A stretch of 64,000 nucleotides of DNA from Limosilactobacillus portuensis (GTDB lineage Bacteria; Bacillota; Bacilli; Lactobacillales; Lactobacillaceae). Made by a program: the position numbers and the translations under genes. The stretch spans positions 37,383 through 101,382 of the forward strand of contig NZ_JABUXQ010000005.1 of the NCBI RefSeq assembly GCF_014838735.1, written 5' to 3'. The number at the start of each line of letters is the position of its first letter. Position 1 is the stretch's first letter. Shown here piece after piece: positions 7,190 through 15,822 of the stretch. The notes beneath the pieces are model-generated. The model saw only the letters and a list, made by a program, of their open reading frames with translations, did not search any database and was not told where the DNA came from.

Positions 7190-8644
7190 TTAGTGAACCA
7201 GATCGTAGACCCCATAAATAGCTACCACTAAAATAACTATTGCAAAAATCAATTCACCCTTAGTAAAGATTTTCTTACCATGTTGGTGACGAGCCCACAT
7301 ATACAGTGGAATACCAACAGCGTAGAAAATAAATGAAATCAAAGTATATTTAATATTGGCAGAATATGCCATAAAAATAATGTACAGGAATGCTAGGATC
7401 CCAATTGCCATCCCTGCACCACGATGGTGTTTTGTATTTGTAGGAAAGTCACCGTTTTCCTTACGACTAATCTTAATTAAGTACATTGAAGATAACAAGT
7501 AAGGTGGAACGGTCATAACCCCAACAATTGTCAACAGCATTTGATATGCACTTTCATCAAAGTGCGCAATTAAAATAATAATTTCAATTAATACAGTCGC
7601 AATGATAATTGAAAATACTGGTTCTCCCTTCTTCGAAACCTTAGCGAAAGCCCGTGGGAAAGAACCATCTTCTGCTGCTGCATGTTGTGGCAATTCAGCC
7701 AACATTTGAATCCAGGAAATCCAACTTGAGAAGACAGCAACTAACAATGCAATTGCAATTACGTCACGACCAATATTATTATGCCAGATATTAGTCAAAA
7801 TGTAGGCAGTTGAAGGAGAGGTCATCTTTGCTAATTGACCATATGAATAGGCACCTAATGATAGCATCCCGACAAGTGCATACATCACTAAACAAATAAC
7901 GAAACCAATAACGGTCGCAGGAGCAACCTGCTTAACATTCTTGGCCTTACCAGACATAACGACGGCCCCTTCAATTCCTCCAAAGAGCCACAGGGTTACC
8001 ATCATTGTGTTCATTAACTGATGCATCACACTCCCCATTGGTTTATCACTAACGGATGGAACACTGTGAGTAGCGTTCATATTAGTGGTAAATGTATGGA
8101 TATTAAAGTGAAATAGCACAGAAACAAGGAAAACGATAACAACTGCTAACATAATTGCAGTAGCAATCTTTTGAACACCACTTGATACCTCAACCCCACG
8201 GAGAACCAGAGCGGTTATTGCCCAGGTAATAATTGAAGCACCAATAACTGATGGCCAGTTATTACCACCTGTAAAGGTTCCCGGGAAGAAGTAATCTAAG
8301 GTACTCATAACCAAGACAGCATATGCAGCATTAGCAGCACACTCACAAACAAAGTATGCCCATGCACTAAAGAATCCGGTAAAAGAGCCGAAACCAACTT
8401 GAGCATATTTATAAAGACCGGCAGTTAAATCTGGTTTAACATCACTTAAAATAACAAACATTTCAGCAATGAACCAAATACCAATACCAGTAATAATCCA
8501 GGAGAGGAACTGAGCAGTAACCCCAGCTTCCATCGACATATTCTTTGGTAAGTCAAAAACTCCTGAACCGACCATTGCACTAACACAAAGTGCAATCAAA
8601 CCAACAAGCCCCATCTTTTCAGCTTGTTTATTCCTATCGGCCAT
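7190..8644 (-). CDS. hdcP: Histidine/histamine antiporter HdcP (APC family)
   Basis: Membrane exchanger of 484 residues in the amino acid-polyamine-organocation superfamily with about 12-14 hydrophobic helices and the family opening (ALCVSAMVGSGVFDLP). It should import histidine and export histamine; exchange plus decarboxylation generates proton motive force and raises internal pH. The role is inferred from its position directly upstream of hdcA. I chose ATG 8644 because it follows a GAGGG site and removes an unlikely polar N-terminal extension that an upstream ATG at 8755 would add. The promoter region carries the 16-mer also found before hdcA. Confidence 0.9.
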   Translation of the reverse strand: MADRNKQAEKMGLVGLIALCVSAMVGSGVFDLPKNMSMEAGVTAQFLSWIITGIGIWFIAEMFVILSDVKPDLTAGLYKYAQVGFGSFTGFFSAWAYFVCECAANAAYAVLVMSTLDYFFPGTFTGGNNWPSVIGASIITWAITALVLRGVEVSSGVQKIATAIMLAVVIVFLVSVLFHFNIHTFTTNMNATHSVPSVSDKPMGSVMHQLMNTMMVTLWLFGGIEGAVVMSGKAKNVKQVAPATVIGFVICLVMYALVGMLSLGAYSYGQLAKMTSPSTAYILTNIWHNNIGRDVIAIALLVAVFSSWISWIQMLAELPQHAAAEDGSFPRAFAKVSKKGEPVFSIIIATVLIEIIILIAHFDESAYQMLLTIVGVMTVPPYLLSSMYLIKISRKENGDFPTNTKHHRGAGMAIGILAFLYIIFMAYSANIKYTLISFIFYAVGIPLYMWARHQHGKKIFTKGELIFAIVILVVAIYGVYDLVH

Positions 8645-8669
8645 TTTGTACACATCCCTCACATCGTAT

Positions 8670-8685
8670 TTGTAAGGAATAGGAA
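8670..8685 (+). promoter_or_regulatory. 16-bp element shared with the hdcA promoter (hdcP copy)
   Basis: TTGTAAGGAATAGGAA lies on the plus strand 26 bp upstream of the hdcP start codon and is identical to the element before hdcA but inverted relative to its gene. Confidence 0.5.
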
Positions 8686-8846
8686 TATGCACAATGTTCA
8701 AATTCAATATATCACTTGTATATTGATTGTTCAATAAAATATTAACCGCTATCATAAGTTAATAATAGTCTTAACAACCACGATCCTGCTCAAACATAAT
8801 TATTCATTTTTCAAAAAGTATGCTACACTTGTTACTGTTATTTCAT

Positions 8847-8922
8847 GGCGGTATTGGTGAAGTTTGGTTAACACACCGGTTTGTGGGTCCGGCACGCGTG
8901 GGTTCGAATCCCACATACCGCC
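8847..8922 (+). tRNA. tRNA-His (anticodon GTG)
   Basis: Full cloverleaf of 76 bases. G(-1) pairs with discriminator C73, the hallmark of tRNA-His. The acceptor stem GCGGTAT/ATACCGC is perfect. The T arm is GTGGG-TTCGAAT-CCCAC. The anticodon loop TTGTGGG has GTG at positions 34-36. Oddities are a T-T mismatch at 31:39 closing the anticodon stem and a D loop two bases longer than in Bacillus subtilis tRNA-His. CCA is not encoded. It is transcribed away from hdcP with its own promoter-like region and terminator, so it is effectively the outer flank of the hdc-hisS cluster. Confidence 0.93.
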
Positions 8923-8929
8923 CTTTAAT

Positions 8930-8968
8930 AAAAAATGCTATTCAGGAAATTCCTGGGTAGCATTTTTT
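8930..8968 (+). terminator. Terminator of tRNA-His
   Basis: AAAAATGCTA..CAGGAA pairs with TTCCTG..TAGCATTTTTT across a three-base loop directly after the tRNA. Confidence 0.85.
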
Positions 8969-8989
8969 GTATTATAAATTTTCTCGACA

Positions 8990-9206
8990 TTAGAGCCAAA
9001 ACGCGCTCAGCCTAAGCTCCCTCAAGATAACGTTCTACTGTCACAGAGTCGCCAGGAACTTGCTAGAGCTAGTATTTCTCGGCAACAGAGTAGAAACGTG
9101 TTCGCCCTAACCTTCCTCGAGCTAACGACGTCCGACTCCGACGACAAAACGCCGTTCGTCGGAGAAATCGTTAGCCACCGGAAGGTCTTAACGAGCTCAC
9201 ACTCTA
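8990..9206. repeat. Composite family A repeat, abutting the yfcC-like gene
   Basis: This fills the gap between the tRNA terminator and the YfcC-type gene. Bases 9000-9080 are a truncated arm (AGCCTAAGCTCCCTCAAGATAACG, then a fused segment sharing GCCAGGAACTTGCTAGAGCTA with 2256-2280). Bases 9083-9206 are a full imperfect palindrome: CCTTCC/GGAAGG, GCTAACGA/TCGTTAGC and a central stem TCCGACGA/TCGTCGGA. The end CACACTCTA reads TAGAGTGTG on the minus strand and contains the TAG stop codon of the neighbouring gene. Confidence 0.85.
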
Positions 9207-10751
9207 GCCTATCAGCACCTCCGTTACCAGAATTCCGCCACCGAAGATGAGGACAAAGGCGACGACTGGCCAGACGAAGCGAACCCAATGAGAGTACTTC
9301 ATGTCAAGCATTTGCAGAGTTGCCATAACTAGTCCGGTTGGTGCAAGGAAGAGCATTGCGTATTGACCGAACTGGTAGGCGGTAACAACGATGTACCGTG
9401 GAATATGAACAGTATCGGCCAACGGTGCCATGATTGGCATGGCAAGAACTGCCAAGCCAGAGGAAGATGGCACAATAAAACCAAGGACGAAGAAGATCAG
9501 CATCATCATGATTATGAAAACAGATCCTGACATATGACGAACTAATTCTGAAGATTGGTAAAGGATCGTATCAGAAATATAACCATCATTCAAGATGTTG
9601 TTAATTCCCCGTGCTAATCCAATAATCAATGATACCCCAACTAAGCTGGCAGCACCGTTAGAGAATGCTTCGGTTGTTTGGTATTCACCAAGCCCATCCT
9701 TATGACCAAAGCATGTTAAGAACATGATAATTACCGCAATCAATAAGAATGATGATGCCATTTCTGGGAAGGCCCAGCCCTTAGCCATCACACCCCAAAT
9801 CATAATGATAAATGAAGCGGCAAAGAGAATTAAAATAATCCGTTTCTTAATTGTAAATGTAAGATCCTTTTCTTCTGAAGAATCCATTGACCACATTTCA
9901 TCAAACTTCTCCTTATCCTCATAAGTGTATGAGAATGATGGATCTTTTTGAACCTTCCGGGCATACCAATGGAGGTAGAAGAGCAGGCAAATAACAGCCA
10001 CGGTAAAACCAACAATTCGCCCAGTCATCCCCTGGGTAAATTGAGTTCCGGCGGCATTAGAAGCAATAACAACCTGGAATGGGTTAATAATTGAGAAAGT
10101 TGTCCCGATTGACGAAGCCAGGAAGATGGCCCCAACAACGACAATTGAGTCATAGCCCATTGCAATAAATACCGGTGCTAAAATTGGGTAAAAAGCCACC
10201 GCTTCTTCCTCAATTCCACAAAGCGTTCCCCCAAATGCCAACAGAACGGCAACCATAAAGACAAGAATAAATTCTTTACCCTTTGACTTCTTCGTCAATG
10301 CTTCAAGCCCTGACTCAAAAGCCCCACTTGCCTTAACAACCCCAATAAGGCCACCAAGGACAAAGATAAAGATCATAATATCAACGGCCTGCATCGTCCC
10401 GTTAACCATGCTGGTAAAAATTGAATACAGACTCATTGGGTGTTGCTTAAGCCGCTTGTAGGTTCCCGGAACTGAAACCGGCTTACTAATTGCCCCAGAT
10501 TTGAACTGATCGACATCAATTTTTACGTTGAGCTTCTTCAGTGTCGCCTGTGTTGCCGGATAAACCGTCTTCTTTCCACTTGGCGCTACAACTTGAAGAT
10601 GATCATTGCTATACGAAAGTTTAGAATAACTCCCCGCTGGTACAAACCATGTTAAAAATACTGAAATGACCGTCAGAAAGAACAGAATTGTGAAGGCGCC
10701 AGGCATCTTCAGTTTCCATTTTTTCTTTGGCTGATTAGCAGTTGCATCCAT
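9204..10751 (-). CDS. YfcC/DcuC-family membrane transporter
   Basis: Integral membrane protein of 515 residues in the C4-dicarboxylate anaerobic carrier superfamily (YfcC type). It has about 12 hydrophobic segments, an N-terminal helix followed by a roughly 75-residue extracytoplasmic segment, and conserved glycine- and serine-rich re-entrant regions (FGGTLCGIEEEAVAFYPIL and FIVPSSSGLAVLAMP). Close relatives are annotated as basic amino acid/arginine-ornithine or dicarboxylate carriers; the substrate is uncertain. ATG 10751 follows GAGGAG and is preferred over an upstream ATG at 10787. It is divergent from a GlnK/GlnL-like two-component pair, probably its regulator. Its TAG stop belongs to a family A repeat end. 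Confidence 0.8.
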   Translation of the reverse strand: MDATANQPKKKWKLKMPGAFTILFFLTVISVFLTWFVPAGSYSKLSYSNDHLQVVAPSGKKTVYPATQATLKKLNVKIDVDQFKSGAISKPVSVPGTYKRLKQHPMSLYSIFTSMVNGTMQAVDIMIFIFVLGGLIGVVKASGAFESGLEALTKKSKGKEFILVFMVAVLLAFGGTLCGIEEEAVAFYPILAPVFIAMGYDSIVVVGAIFLASSIGTTFSIINPFQVVIASNAAGTQFTQGMTGRIVGFTVAVICLLFYLHWYARKVQKDPSFSYTYEDKEKFDEMWSMDSSEEKDLTFTIKKRIILILFAASFIIMIWGVMAKGWAFPEMASSFLLIAVIIMFLTCFGHKDGLGEYQTTEAFSNGAASLVGVSLIIGLARGINNILNDGYISDTILYQSSELVRHMSGSVFIIMMMLIFFVLGFIVPSSSGLAVLAMPIMAPLADTVHIPRYIVVTAYQFGQYAMLFLAPTGLVMATLQMLDMKYSHWVRFVWPVVAFVLIFGGGILVTEVLIG

Positions 10752-10856
10752 AACCCTAAACTCCTCACTATAATAAAATAATTGCATTTACCACTACTAC
10801 TCCCGTCCGTTATTCGGATAGTTGTATAATAGTAGTTAATATGATTAACAGTTATT

Positions 10857-10872
10857 AACTGATTAATCAGTT
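10857..10872. promoter_or_regulatory. 16-bp perfect palindrome between the transporter and two-component genes
   Basis: AACTGATTAATCAGTT is self-complementary, and a further AACAGTTATTAACTG lies just upstream. It sits in the 201-bp divergent region, in position to be the operator of the response regulator encoded next door. Confidence 0.45.
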
Positions 10873-10886
10873 ACAACCAAAATTTT

Positions 10887-10900
10887 AGTAAGCGCTTTCC
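10887..10900. promoter_or_regulatory. cre-like site in the divergent region
   Basis: AGTAAGCGCTTTCC matches the CcpA-site consensus except at its outer bases. It lies 53 bp before the histidine kinase start and about 135 bp before the transporter start. Confidence 0.45.
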
Positions 10901-10952
10901 GTGATCATCAAAAATAATCACAATTAATCATGAATAAAATTAAGGAATTCAC

Positions 10953-12236
10953 ATGTTAAAAAATCTCAATTTTTTACGTTACCGGAAATACCAACGAATT
11001 ATCATCGCTGCCATTTGTGTTGCTCTCGCGTCTCAAATCGGTACCAGCGCTTTTACCACGGGGAATACAATTGCTCTTTCTGCGTTTCTTTTACCAGTCT
11101 TTCTCTACTTCAACCAGGACTTAAACCCGCTTCAATTAGGTCTGGCAATTGCCATTGCCTCCCCGGTTTTTCGGGGCTTTATTTTACTGGTCAGTAATGG
11201 CGCAACGGCATCGAATGCCCTCACCTATACTATCGCAGACATTATCTTTTTTACCTGCTACGTGTTCCTTTATTATTTAATTTATTGGCTCCGTAGTTTT
11301 CAAAATAATGTTGCCTTTTACTTTACGATTATTATCTGTGACTATTTTGCTAATATGACCGAGATTGCCTTTTTAAATCACTTCAGCGCGTTCTCCTTTA
11401 ATACTCTTCAAGGACTATTTATTCTTGCCTTTGCTCGCTCGACATTAGCTTTCCTCATTGCTTTTCCCATTCGTTACTTTCAATTTTTGACGGTAAATAG
11501 CGAAAGCCACGAACGACAATATTATCACTTCATTTGGGTCGCATCAGCGGTTAAGAGTGAAGTTTACTTCATGAAAAAGACGATTAACGAGATTGAGCAG
11601 GTAACAAAGAACGCCTACCAACTTAACCAACGCTTAAAAGAGAAGGGACTTCCTGAGGAACAGGCAATGGCATATAAAATTGCTCAAAACGTCCATGAAA
11701 TCAAACATTCCTACCAAAATCTCATTAAGGGACTGGGCGATTATTTTGATGATCAGAGTAACGCGCCAATGACAATGATGGACATTTTAAAAATCGTTGT
11801 TGACTATTCACAAATGATCATCCGTGAGAAACAAGCTCATATTAACCTCGTTGTTCAAAATCACGTTGACATTACGATCCCGCGTCATTTCTACTTAGTT
11901 ACTATCCTGTCAAACCTCATCATCAACGGGATTGATGCGATCGGGACTAAGCGAAATGGGGAGCTGCTAATTAAAGTAACTGCTGATAGTCGGCACGTCT
12001 ACTTTTCTGTCACCGACAATGGAAGTGGGATCCCGAAAAATCTTCTCCCACTGATCTTCAAACCAGGTTTTTCGACTAAGTTTGATCAATTTGGGGATAT
12101 CTATCGGGGAATCGGCCTTTCAAACGTCAAGGCAATTGCAGAAGAACAATTTGCTGGAAAGATCACTGTTGATTCGACTTCAAATGTCGGGACAACGTTT
12201 TTCGTAACATTAGATCGGCAAAAGTTAATTAGTTAG
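10953..12236 (+). CDS. Membrane sensor histidine kinase, GlnK (YcbA)-like
   Basis: Sensor kinase of 427 residues. The N-terminal half (about 15-180) holds six or so membrane helices with little extracellular sequence. A dimerisation/phosphoacceptor segment contains VHEIKHSYQNL (His248 is the likely phosphorylation site). The GHKL ATPase follows, with N box NLIINGIDAI (Asn321), D box TDNGSGIP (Asp355) and G box GIGLSN (386-391). The paired response regulator has a YcbB-type output domain, so the pair resembles Bacillus subtilis GlnK-GlnL, which senses glutamine. The divergent YfcC-type transporter is the likely target; the signal is unknown. Confidence 0.85.
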   Translation: MLKNLNFLRYRKYQRIIIAAICVALASQIGTSAFTTGNTIALSAFLLPVFLYFNQDLNPLQLGLAIAIASPVFRGFILLVSNGATASNALTYTIADIIFFTCYVFLYYLIYWLRSFQNNVAFYFTIIICDYFANMTEIAFLNHFSAFSFNTLQGLFILAFARSTLAFLIAFPIRYFQFLTVNSESHERQYYHFIWVASAVKSEVYFMKKTINEIEQVTKNAYQLNQRLKEKGLPEEQAMAYKIAQNVHEIKHSYQNLIKGLGDYFDDQSNAPMTMMDILKIVVDYSQMIIREKQAHINLVVQNHVDITIPRHFYLVTILSNLIINGIDAIGTKRNGELLIKVTADSRHVYFSVTDNGSGIPKNLLPLIFKPGFSTKFDQFGDIYRGIGLSNVKAIAEEQFAGKITVDSTSNVGTTFFVTLDRQKLIS

Positions 12237-12247
12237 GGGGAGCAAAA

Positions 12248-13072
12248 ATGAAATTTTATATTGTAGATGACGACCAATCAATCCTCTATGTTCTGCAGAA
12301 TATTATTGAACAAAATTTTAACGATGAAGTTGTCGGGATGACCAGTTCTTCAACTGGCGCATTGCAAGAATTGATGGTTAAGGACGTCGATATTGTCCTT
12401 GTCGATCTTTTAATGCCTGAATTATCAGGCGTTGACCTTGTCCGAAAAGTCAAAGATGTGAAACCAAATATTCGCTTTGTCATGATCTCCAAAGTTCAGA
12501 ACAGCGAAATGCGTGCTGAAGCCTATAAAGCCGGAATTGAATTTTTCATTAATAAACCAATTAATTTAATCGAGGTTCAAGCAGTTCTCAAAAACGTTAA
12601 GCAAAGTCTTCAAATGGCGTCTCAGCTATCTTCGATTTCAAAGATGGTTAACAATTTCACTCCCCGATCGCAACCAAAATCAGTTAAAGCTCATCACCAA
12701 GCGACTGCTACCCTTAGCTATCTCGGGATGACCTCAGAAAAGGGAACTAGCGATATTCTTAAGATCGCTTCGTTAATGGAAGCGCAGAATGAGAATTACC
12801 GGAACCTTGACTTGGAACAATTGATGGACCTTTCTGAGCATGAACGGCGAATAATCGAGCAACGAATTCGCCGGGCAATTAAGGTTGGTTTGGCAAACAT
12901 TGCTAACCGCTTGATTGATAACCCTTATGACGAGCAGCTATCCGATATTTCTAACCTGCTCTTTGGCTACGAAAGCGTCCATAGTGAAATGCTATATCAG
13001 CAAGGCAAACGCCCCTCTGGTGGGAGAATTTCTATTCAAAAATTCTTGGATGGACTTGTTAGTAAAGAGTAA
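12248..13072 (+). CDS. Response regulator with YcbB (GlnL) output domain
   Basis: Cytosolic response regulator of 274 residues. The receiver domain spans about 1-120 with acidic pocket VDDDQS, phosphoacceptor Asp53 in LVDLLMPE and the conserved Lys in INKPINL. The C-terminal part from about 150 (YLGMTSEKGTSDILKI onward) is recognisably the YcbB domain of the GlnL/YcbB family, a DNA-binding output domain. It starts 11 bp after the kinase gene behind GGGGGAG, so the two are an operon. The 16-bp palindrome in the divergent region is a plausible target. Confidence 0.85.
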   Translation: MKFYIVDDDQSILYVLQNIIEQNFNDEVVGMTSSSTGALQELMVKDVDIVLVDLLMPELSGVDLVRKVKDVKPNIRFVMISKVQNSEMRAEAYKAGIEFFINKPINLIEVQAVLKNVKQSLQMASQLSSISKMVNNFTPRSQPKSVKAHHQATATLSYLGMTSEKGTSDILKIASLMEAQNENYRNLDLEQLMDLSEHERRIIEQRIRRAIKVGLANIANRLIDNPYDEQLSDISNLLFGYESVHSEMLYQQGKRPSGGRISIQKFLDGLVSKE

Positions 13073-13076
13073 AAGT

Positions 13077-13113
13077 AAAAAAGAGCTGGAAAATAATTTT
13101 CCAGCTCTTTTTT
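13077..13113. terminator. Bidirectional terminator between the response regulator and arcT-like gene
   Basis: Perfect hairpin with arms AAAAAAGAGCTGGAAAAT and ATTTTCCAGCTCTTTTTT, serving both convergent genes. Confidence 0.9.
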
Positions 13114-13114
13114 A

Positions 13115-14236
13115 CTAGTCCCACTGATGTAGGTAACTTGATAACCGTTTAAGCCCTTCTTTTAAGGTATCTTCTGGAGCACAGTATCCTAAACGAACGT
13201 GCTTAGGTGTATCAAAGGCATCTCCCGGAACAAGTAAGACCCCTTCATCCTTTAGCAGGTTTTCGCAGAAGGTATGAATATCAATTGGAACATCTAACTT
13301 TGGGAATGAAGTTGAAACCGCTTGGGGCATTACTACTGAAGCGCGATCCTCATTTTCAATCCATTCTTGATAAATCTTCAAATTACCGAGAACCAGCTTT
13401 CGATTACGTGCCAACACCTGGTCACGGTGACGAAGAACGTAGGTGGCAAGCAAGTCATTAAAGACCCCGCCACAAATCATTGTATAGTCACGGAATTTCC
13501 GAAAGACATCCGCAAGTTCACTATTAGTTGCGGTCCAGCCAATCCGGATTCCTGGTACTGAATAGGTCTTCGAAAGCGAATTAGTCGCAATTCCTTTGTC
13601 ATAAAGATCAATAATTGATGTAAACTTTGTTGGATCATCTAATGGCAAATAAACTTCATCTACCAAAACATACGCGCCAACCGACTTAGCAATTTCGGCA
13701 ACCTGCTCTAAGAATTGCTTGTCTAAAATTGTCCCGGTTGGATTATTAGCATTGTTTAAGCAAATCATCTTCGTATCAGGACGAATCAACTTTTTCAGCT
13801 CATCAATATCAGGGTACCAGTTAGCTTCTTCATGAATATGCCAAAAGTCAACTTCTGCTCCAAGCGACTTAGGGATATCGTATAACTGCTGGTATGAAGG
13901 GTATTCTGCAATAACATGATCGCCGGGTTGAATCAGACTATATAGGGCTAAGATGTTGGCACCGGTTGCCCCATTAGTCTGTAGCACATTCTCCGGTTCC
14001 ACATGTTGGTACAGCTTAGCAACTTCTTGCTTGAATTCAGGTGAACCCTCAATCCAGCCATAGTTCATCTTTTTCTGATCCAGCATCTCATAGAACTCTT
14101 GACCATTATTATCGTCAAGGTTTAGGACTTCATGCATTGTTAACGAAGCAATTGTACTCTGGGAAATATCATATTTAGCACTCTTTTCCCATTTATTCAA
14201 CCATGCTTCAACACCAAATGGAGCGATTTCTACCAT
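13115..14236 (-). CDS. ArcT-like PLP-dependent aminotransferase
   Basis: Class I/II fold-type I aminotransferase of 373 residues, cytosolic. PLP lysine is Lys223 in NSLSKTYSVPGIR. Other visible cofactor residues are Asn165 in NNPTG, Asp193 in LVDEVY and the AEYPSYQQLY segment. Lactococci and Lactobacillus sakei carry a similar transaminase gene, arcT, beside an arginine/ornithine antiporter in the arginine deiminase locus, and this gene overlaps such an antiporter by 29 bp. ArcA, ArcB and ArcC are not in the window. The substrate is unproven. No good ribosome site precedes its ATG, suggesting translational coupling to the permease. Confidence 0.75.
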   Translation of the reverse strand: MVEIAPFGVEAWLNKWEKSAKYDISQSTIASLTMHEVLNLDDNNGQEFYEMLDQKKMNYGWIEGSPEFKQEVAKLYQHVEPENVLQTNGATGANILALYSLIQPGDHVIAEYPSYQQLYDIPKSLGAEVDFWHIHEEANWYPDIDELKKLIRPDTKMICLNNANNPTGTILDKQFLEQVAEIAKSVGAYVLVDEVYLPLDDPTKFTSIIDLYDKGIATNSLSKTYSVPGIRIGWTATNSELADVFRKFRDYTMICGGVFNDLLATYVLRHRDQVLARNRKLVLGNLKIYQEWIENEDRASVVMPQAVSTSFPKLDVPIDIHTFCENLLKDEGVLLVPGDAFDTPKHVRLGYCAPEDTLKEGLKRLSSYLHQWD

Positions 14237-15614
14237 AAGTCACAGCAAAAAGAACGATTAAAACCATGACAACTTTTTCCTTTGTGGTAACAACGTGTTT
14301 AAACTCCTTACATGCCTGCAAGTAGAAAATAAAGCCAGGAATAAAGCCGACAGAAACTACCATCACTTGCTTCCAGCCAGACAAAATCATTGCCATTAAT
14401 TCAAACAAAGTTGCGATTAACCCAATAATAAACTGACCCCATTCATTATTTTGACCGCTATATTCCATTTGGTAAACTCCCACTAAGAAATAACAAATCA
14501 GAATCGCAGCCGTACATAAAGTATATGCAAAATTATACGCATAATTAGTGAATAATAATGAGAACAGGAAAATTGATTGAAGCACCCCAGTGATGACTAA
14601 TGCTCGAGTTGGGGCCTTCTTACTATTTAACTTTCCCCAAGCGGTTGGCAAAGTTTGGTCATCTGCCATTAACATTAATGATTCAGCTGGCAGCATCGTC
14701 CATGAAAGCCAGGAAACTAGCACTGAAATGATTAACCCAATACTAATCAATGCGGCACCCCAACTACCAACTAGGTGTTGTATAATTGCCCCAAGAGCCG
14801 GTTGACCACCAGCAGCTAACTGTGCCCGGGTCATTACCCCATAAGGCAAGATCGAAACGACAATGTAGATTGTTAGCAAACTAGCAAGACCGAGAATTGA
14901 AGCTCGTTCTGCATCGGTTCGTGTTCGTGCCCGACTTGAAAGCACTGACGCACCCTCAACACCAACGAACAGCCACATCATAACAATAATTGACGACCGA
15001 ATTTGGGTAAATAGGGATGTTTGTTTTAGTCCGTGAACGTTTTGAGCAACATTACCCCAAAAGTCTGCCGTAAACATCTTTGCTTTGAACGCAATAATTA
15101 CACAAATGACGAATACAACTAGCGGAATGATTTTGCATATTGTTCCAATTGAATTTATAAAAGCTGCCGATTCAATCCCCCGGTTAACTAAAAGTGTCAA
15201 AATCCAAGTTAAAATAATTGCTACAATAATGGATACTAGATTTTGACCATTTGCAAATACCTTAGGGAAGAATGTCCCGAACGCACTCATTGTAATCGTG
15301 GCAAATGCAATGTTACCAAGCCAAGCCGATAGCCAATACGCCCATCCAGAAATGAACTCACCAAGTGGTCCAAATGCAGCTCCTGCATAACTGAAGATTC
15401 CTGAATCCAGATCTGGTCGTTTTTGCGAAAGGTTATTTAGCGATAATACTAACGTTAAGACCCCAATCCCAACAATAATCCATGCTAGAATCGCCGGTCC
15501 AGGCGCGGCTGCTGTTGCTAAATCACTTGTTATTCCAAAAACTCCCGAACCAATTGTTGAACCGATAATCAACAACGTTAACTCGGTTGTATTAATTCCT
15601 TTTTTCTCGTCCAT
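14208..15614 (-). CDS. ArcD-like APC amino acid antiporter
   Basis: Membrane protein of 468 residues with about 12-13 helices and the APC signature near the N-terminus (IGSTIGSGVFGITSDLA). The family includes arginine/ornithine and glutamate/GABA exchangers; pairing with an ArcT-like aminotransferase favours a basic amino acid exchanger. I chose ATG 15614, nine bases after GGAG, over the TTG and ATG just upstream, which lie too close to that site. The last dozen residues (TYGRNRSIWC) look unlike the hydrophobic, charged end of ArcD proteins and read into arcT, so the 3' end may have been altered by a small deletion or frameshift. An ARG-box-like sequence lies upstream. Confidence 0.75.
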   Translation of the reverse strand: MDEKKGINTTELTLLIIGSTIGSGVFGITSDLATAAAPGPAILAWIIVGIGVLTLVLSLNNLSQKRPDLDSGIFSYAGAAFGPLGEFISGWAYWLSAWLGNIAFATITMSAFGTFFPKVFANGQNLVSIIVAIILTWILTLLVNRGIESAAFINSIGTICKIIPLVVFVICVIIAFKAKMFTADFWGNVAQNVHGLKQTSLFTQIRSSIIVMMWLFVGVEGASVLSSRARTRTDAERASILGLASLLTIYIVVSILPYGVMTRAQLAAGGQPALGAIIQHLVGSWGAALISIGLIISVLVSWLSWTMLPAESLMLMADDQTLPTAWGKLNSKKAPTRALVITGVLQSIFLFSLLFTNYAYNFAYTLCTAAILICYFLVGVYQMEYSGQNNEWGQFIIGLIATLFELMAMILSGWKQVMVVSVGFIPGFIFYLQACKEFKHVVTTKEKVVMVLIVLFAVTYGRNRSIWC

Positions 15615-15672
15615 TAGCATTGACTCCAATCTCTATCCTCAAGCAATAGCCAATATCTTTTATTCAAAATAA

Positions 15673-15686
15673 TGAATATTTATTAA
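15673..15686. promoter_or_regulatory. ARG-box-like sequence upstream of the arcD-like gene
   Basis: TGAATATTTATTAA matches the ArgR half-palindromic consensus TGAATATTTATTCA at 12 of 14 positions and lies about 60 bp before the antiporter start. This AT-rich motif is easy to match by chance. Confidence 0.35.
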
Positions 15687-15822
15687 TTGACGGTAATTAT
15701 AACAGGATTGGTGATTACTTTCAATTGGGTTTGATAAATTGGTCGAATTCGGATCTGGGATCAAATAAACTGAGAGATTAACAGGTCATTAGTCTCCCAG
15801 TATTTAATGATATTCGCGTTAA

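Noticed and set aside
9022-9288. ORF inside the repeat after tRNA-His
   Set aside because: It is formed by the palindromic repeat read in one frame and the end of the YfcC gene in another; repeat copies elsewhere do not keep the frame.
10788-10952. Third cre or ArgR site in the divergent region
   Set aside because: The remaining AT-rich sequence has partial matches only and no symmetry beyond the palindrome already listed.
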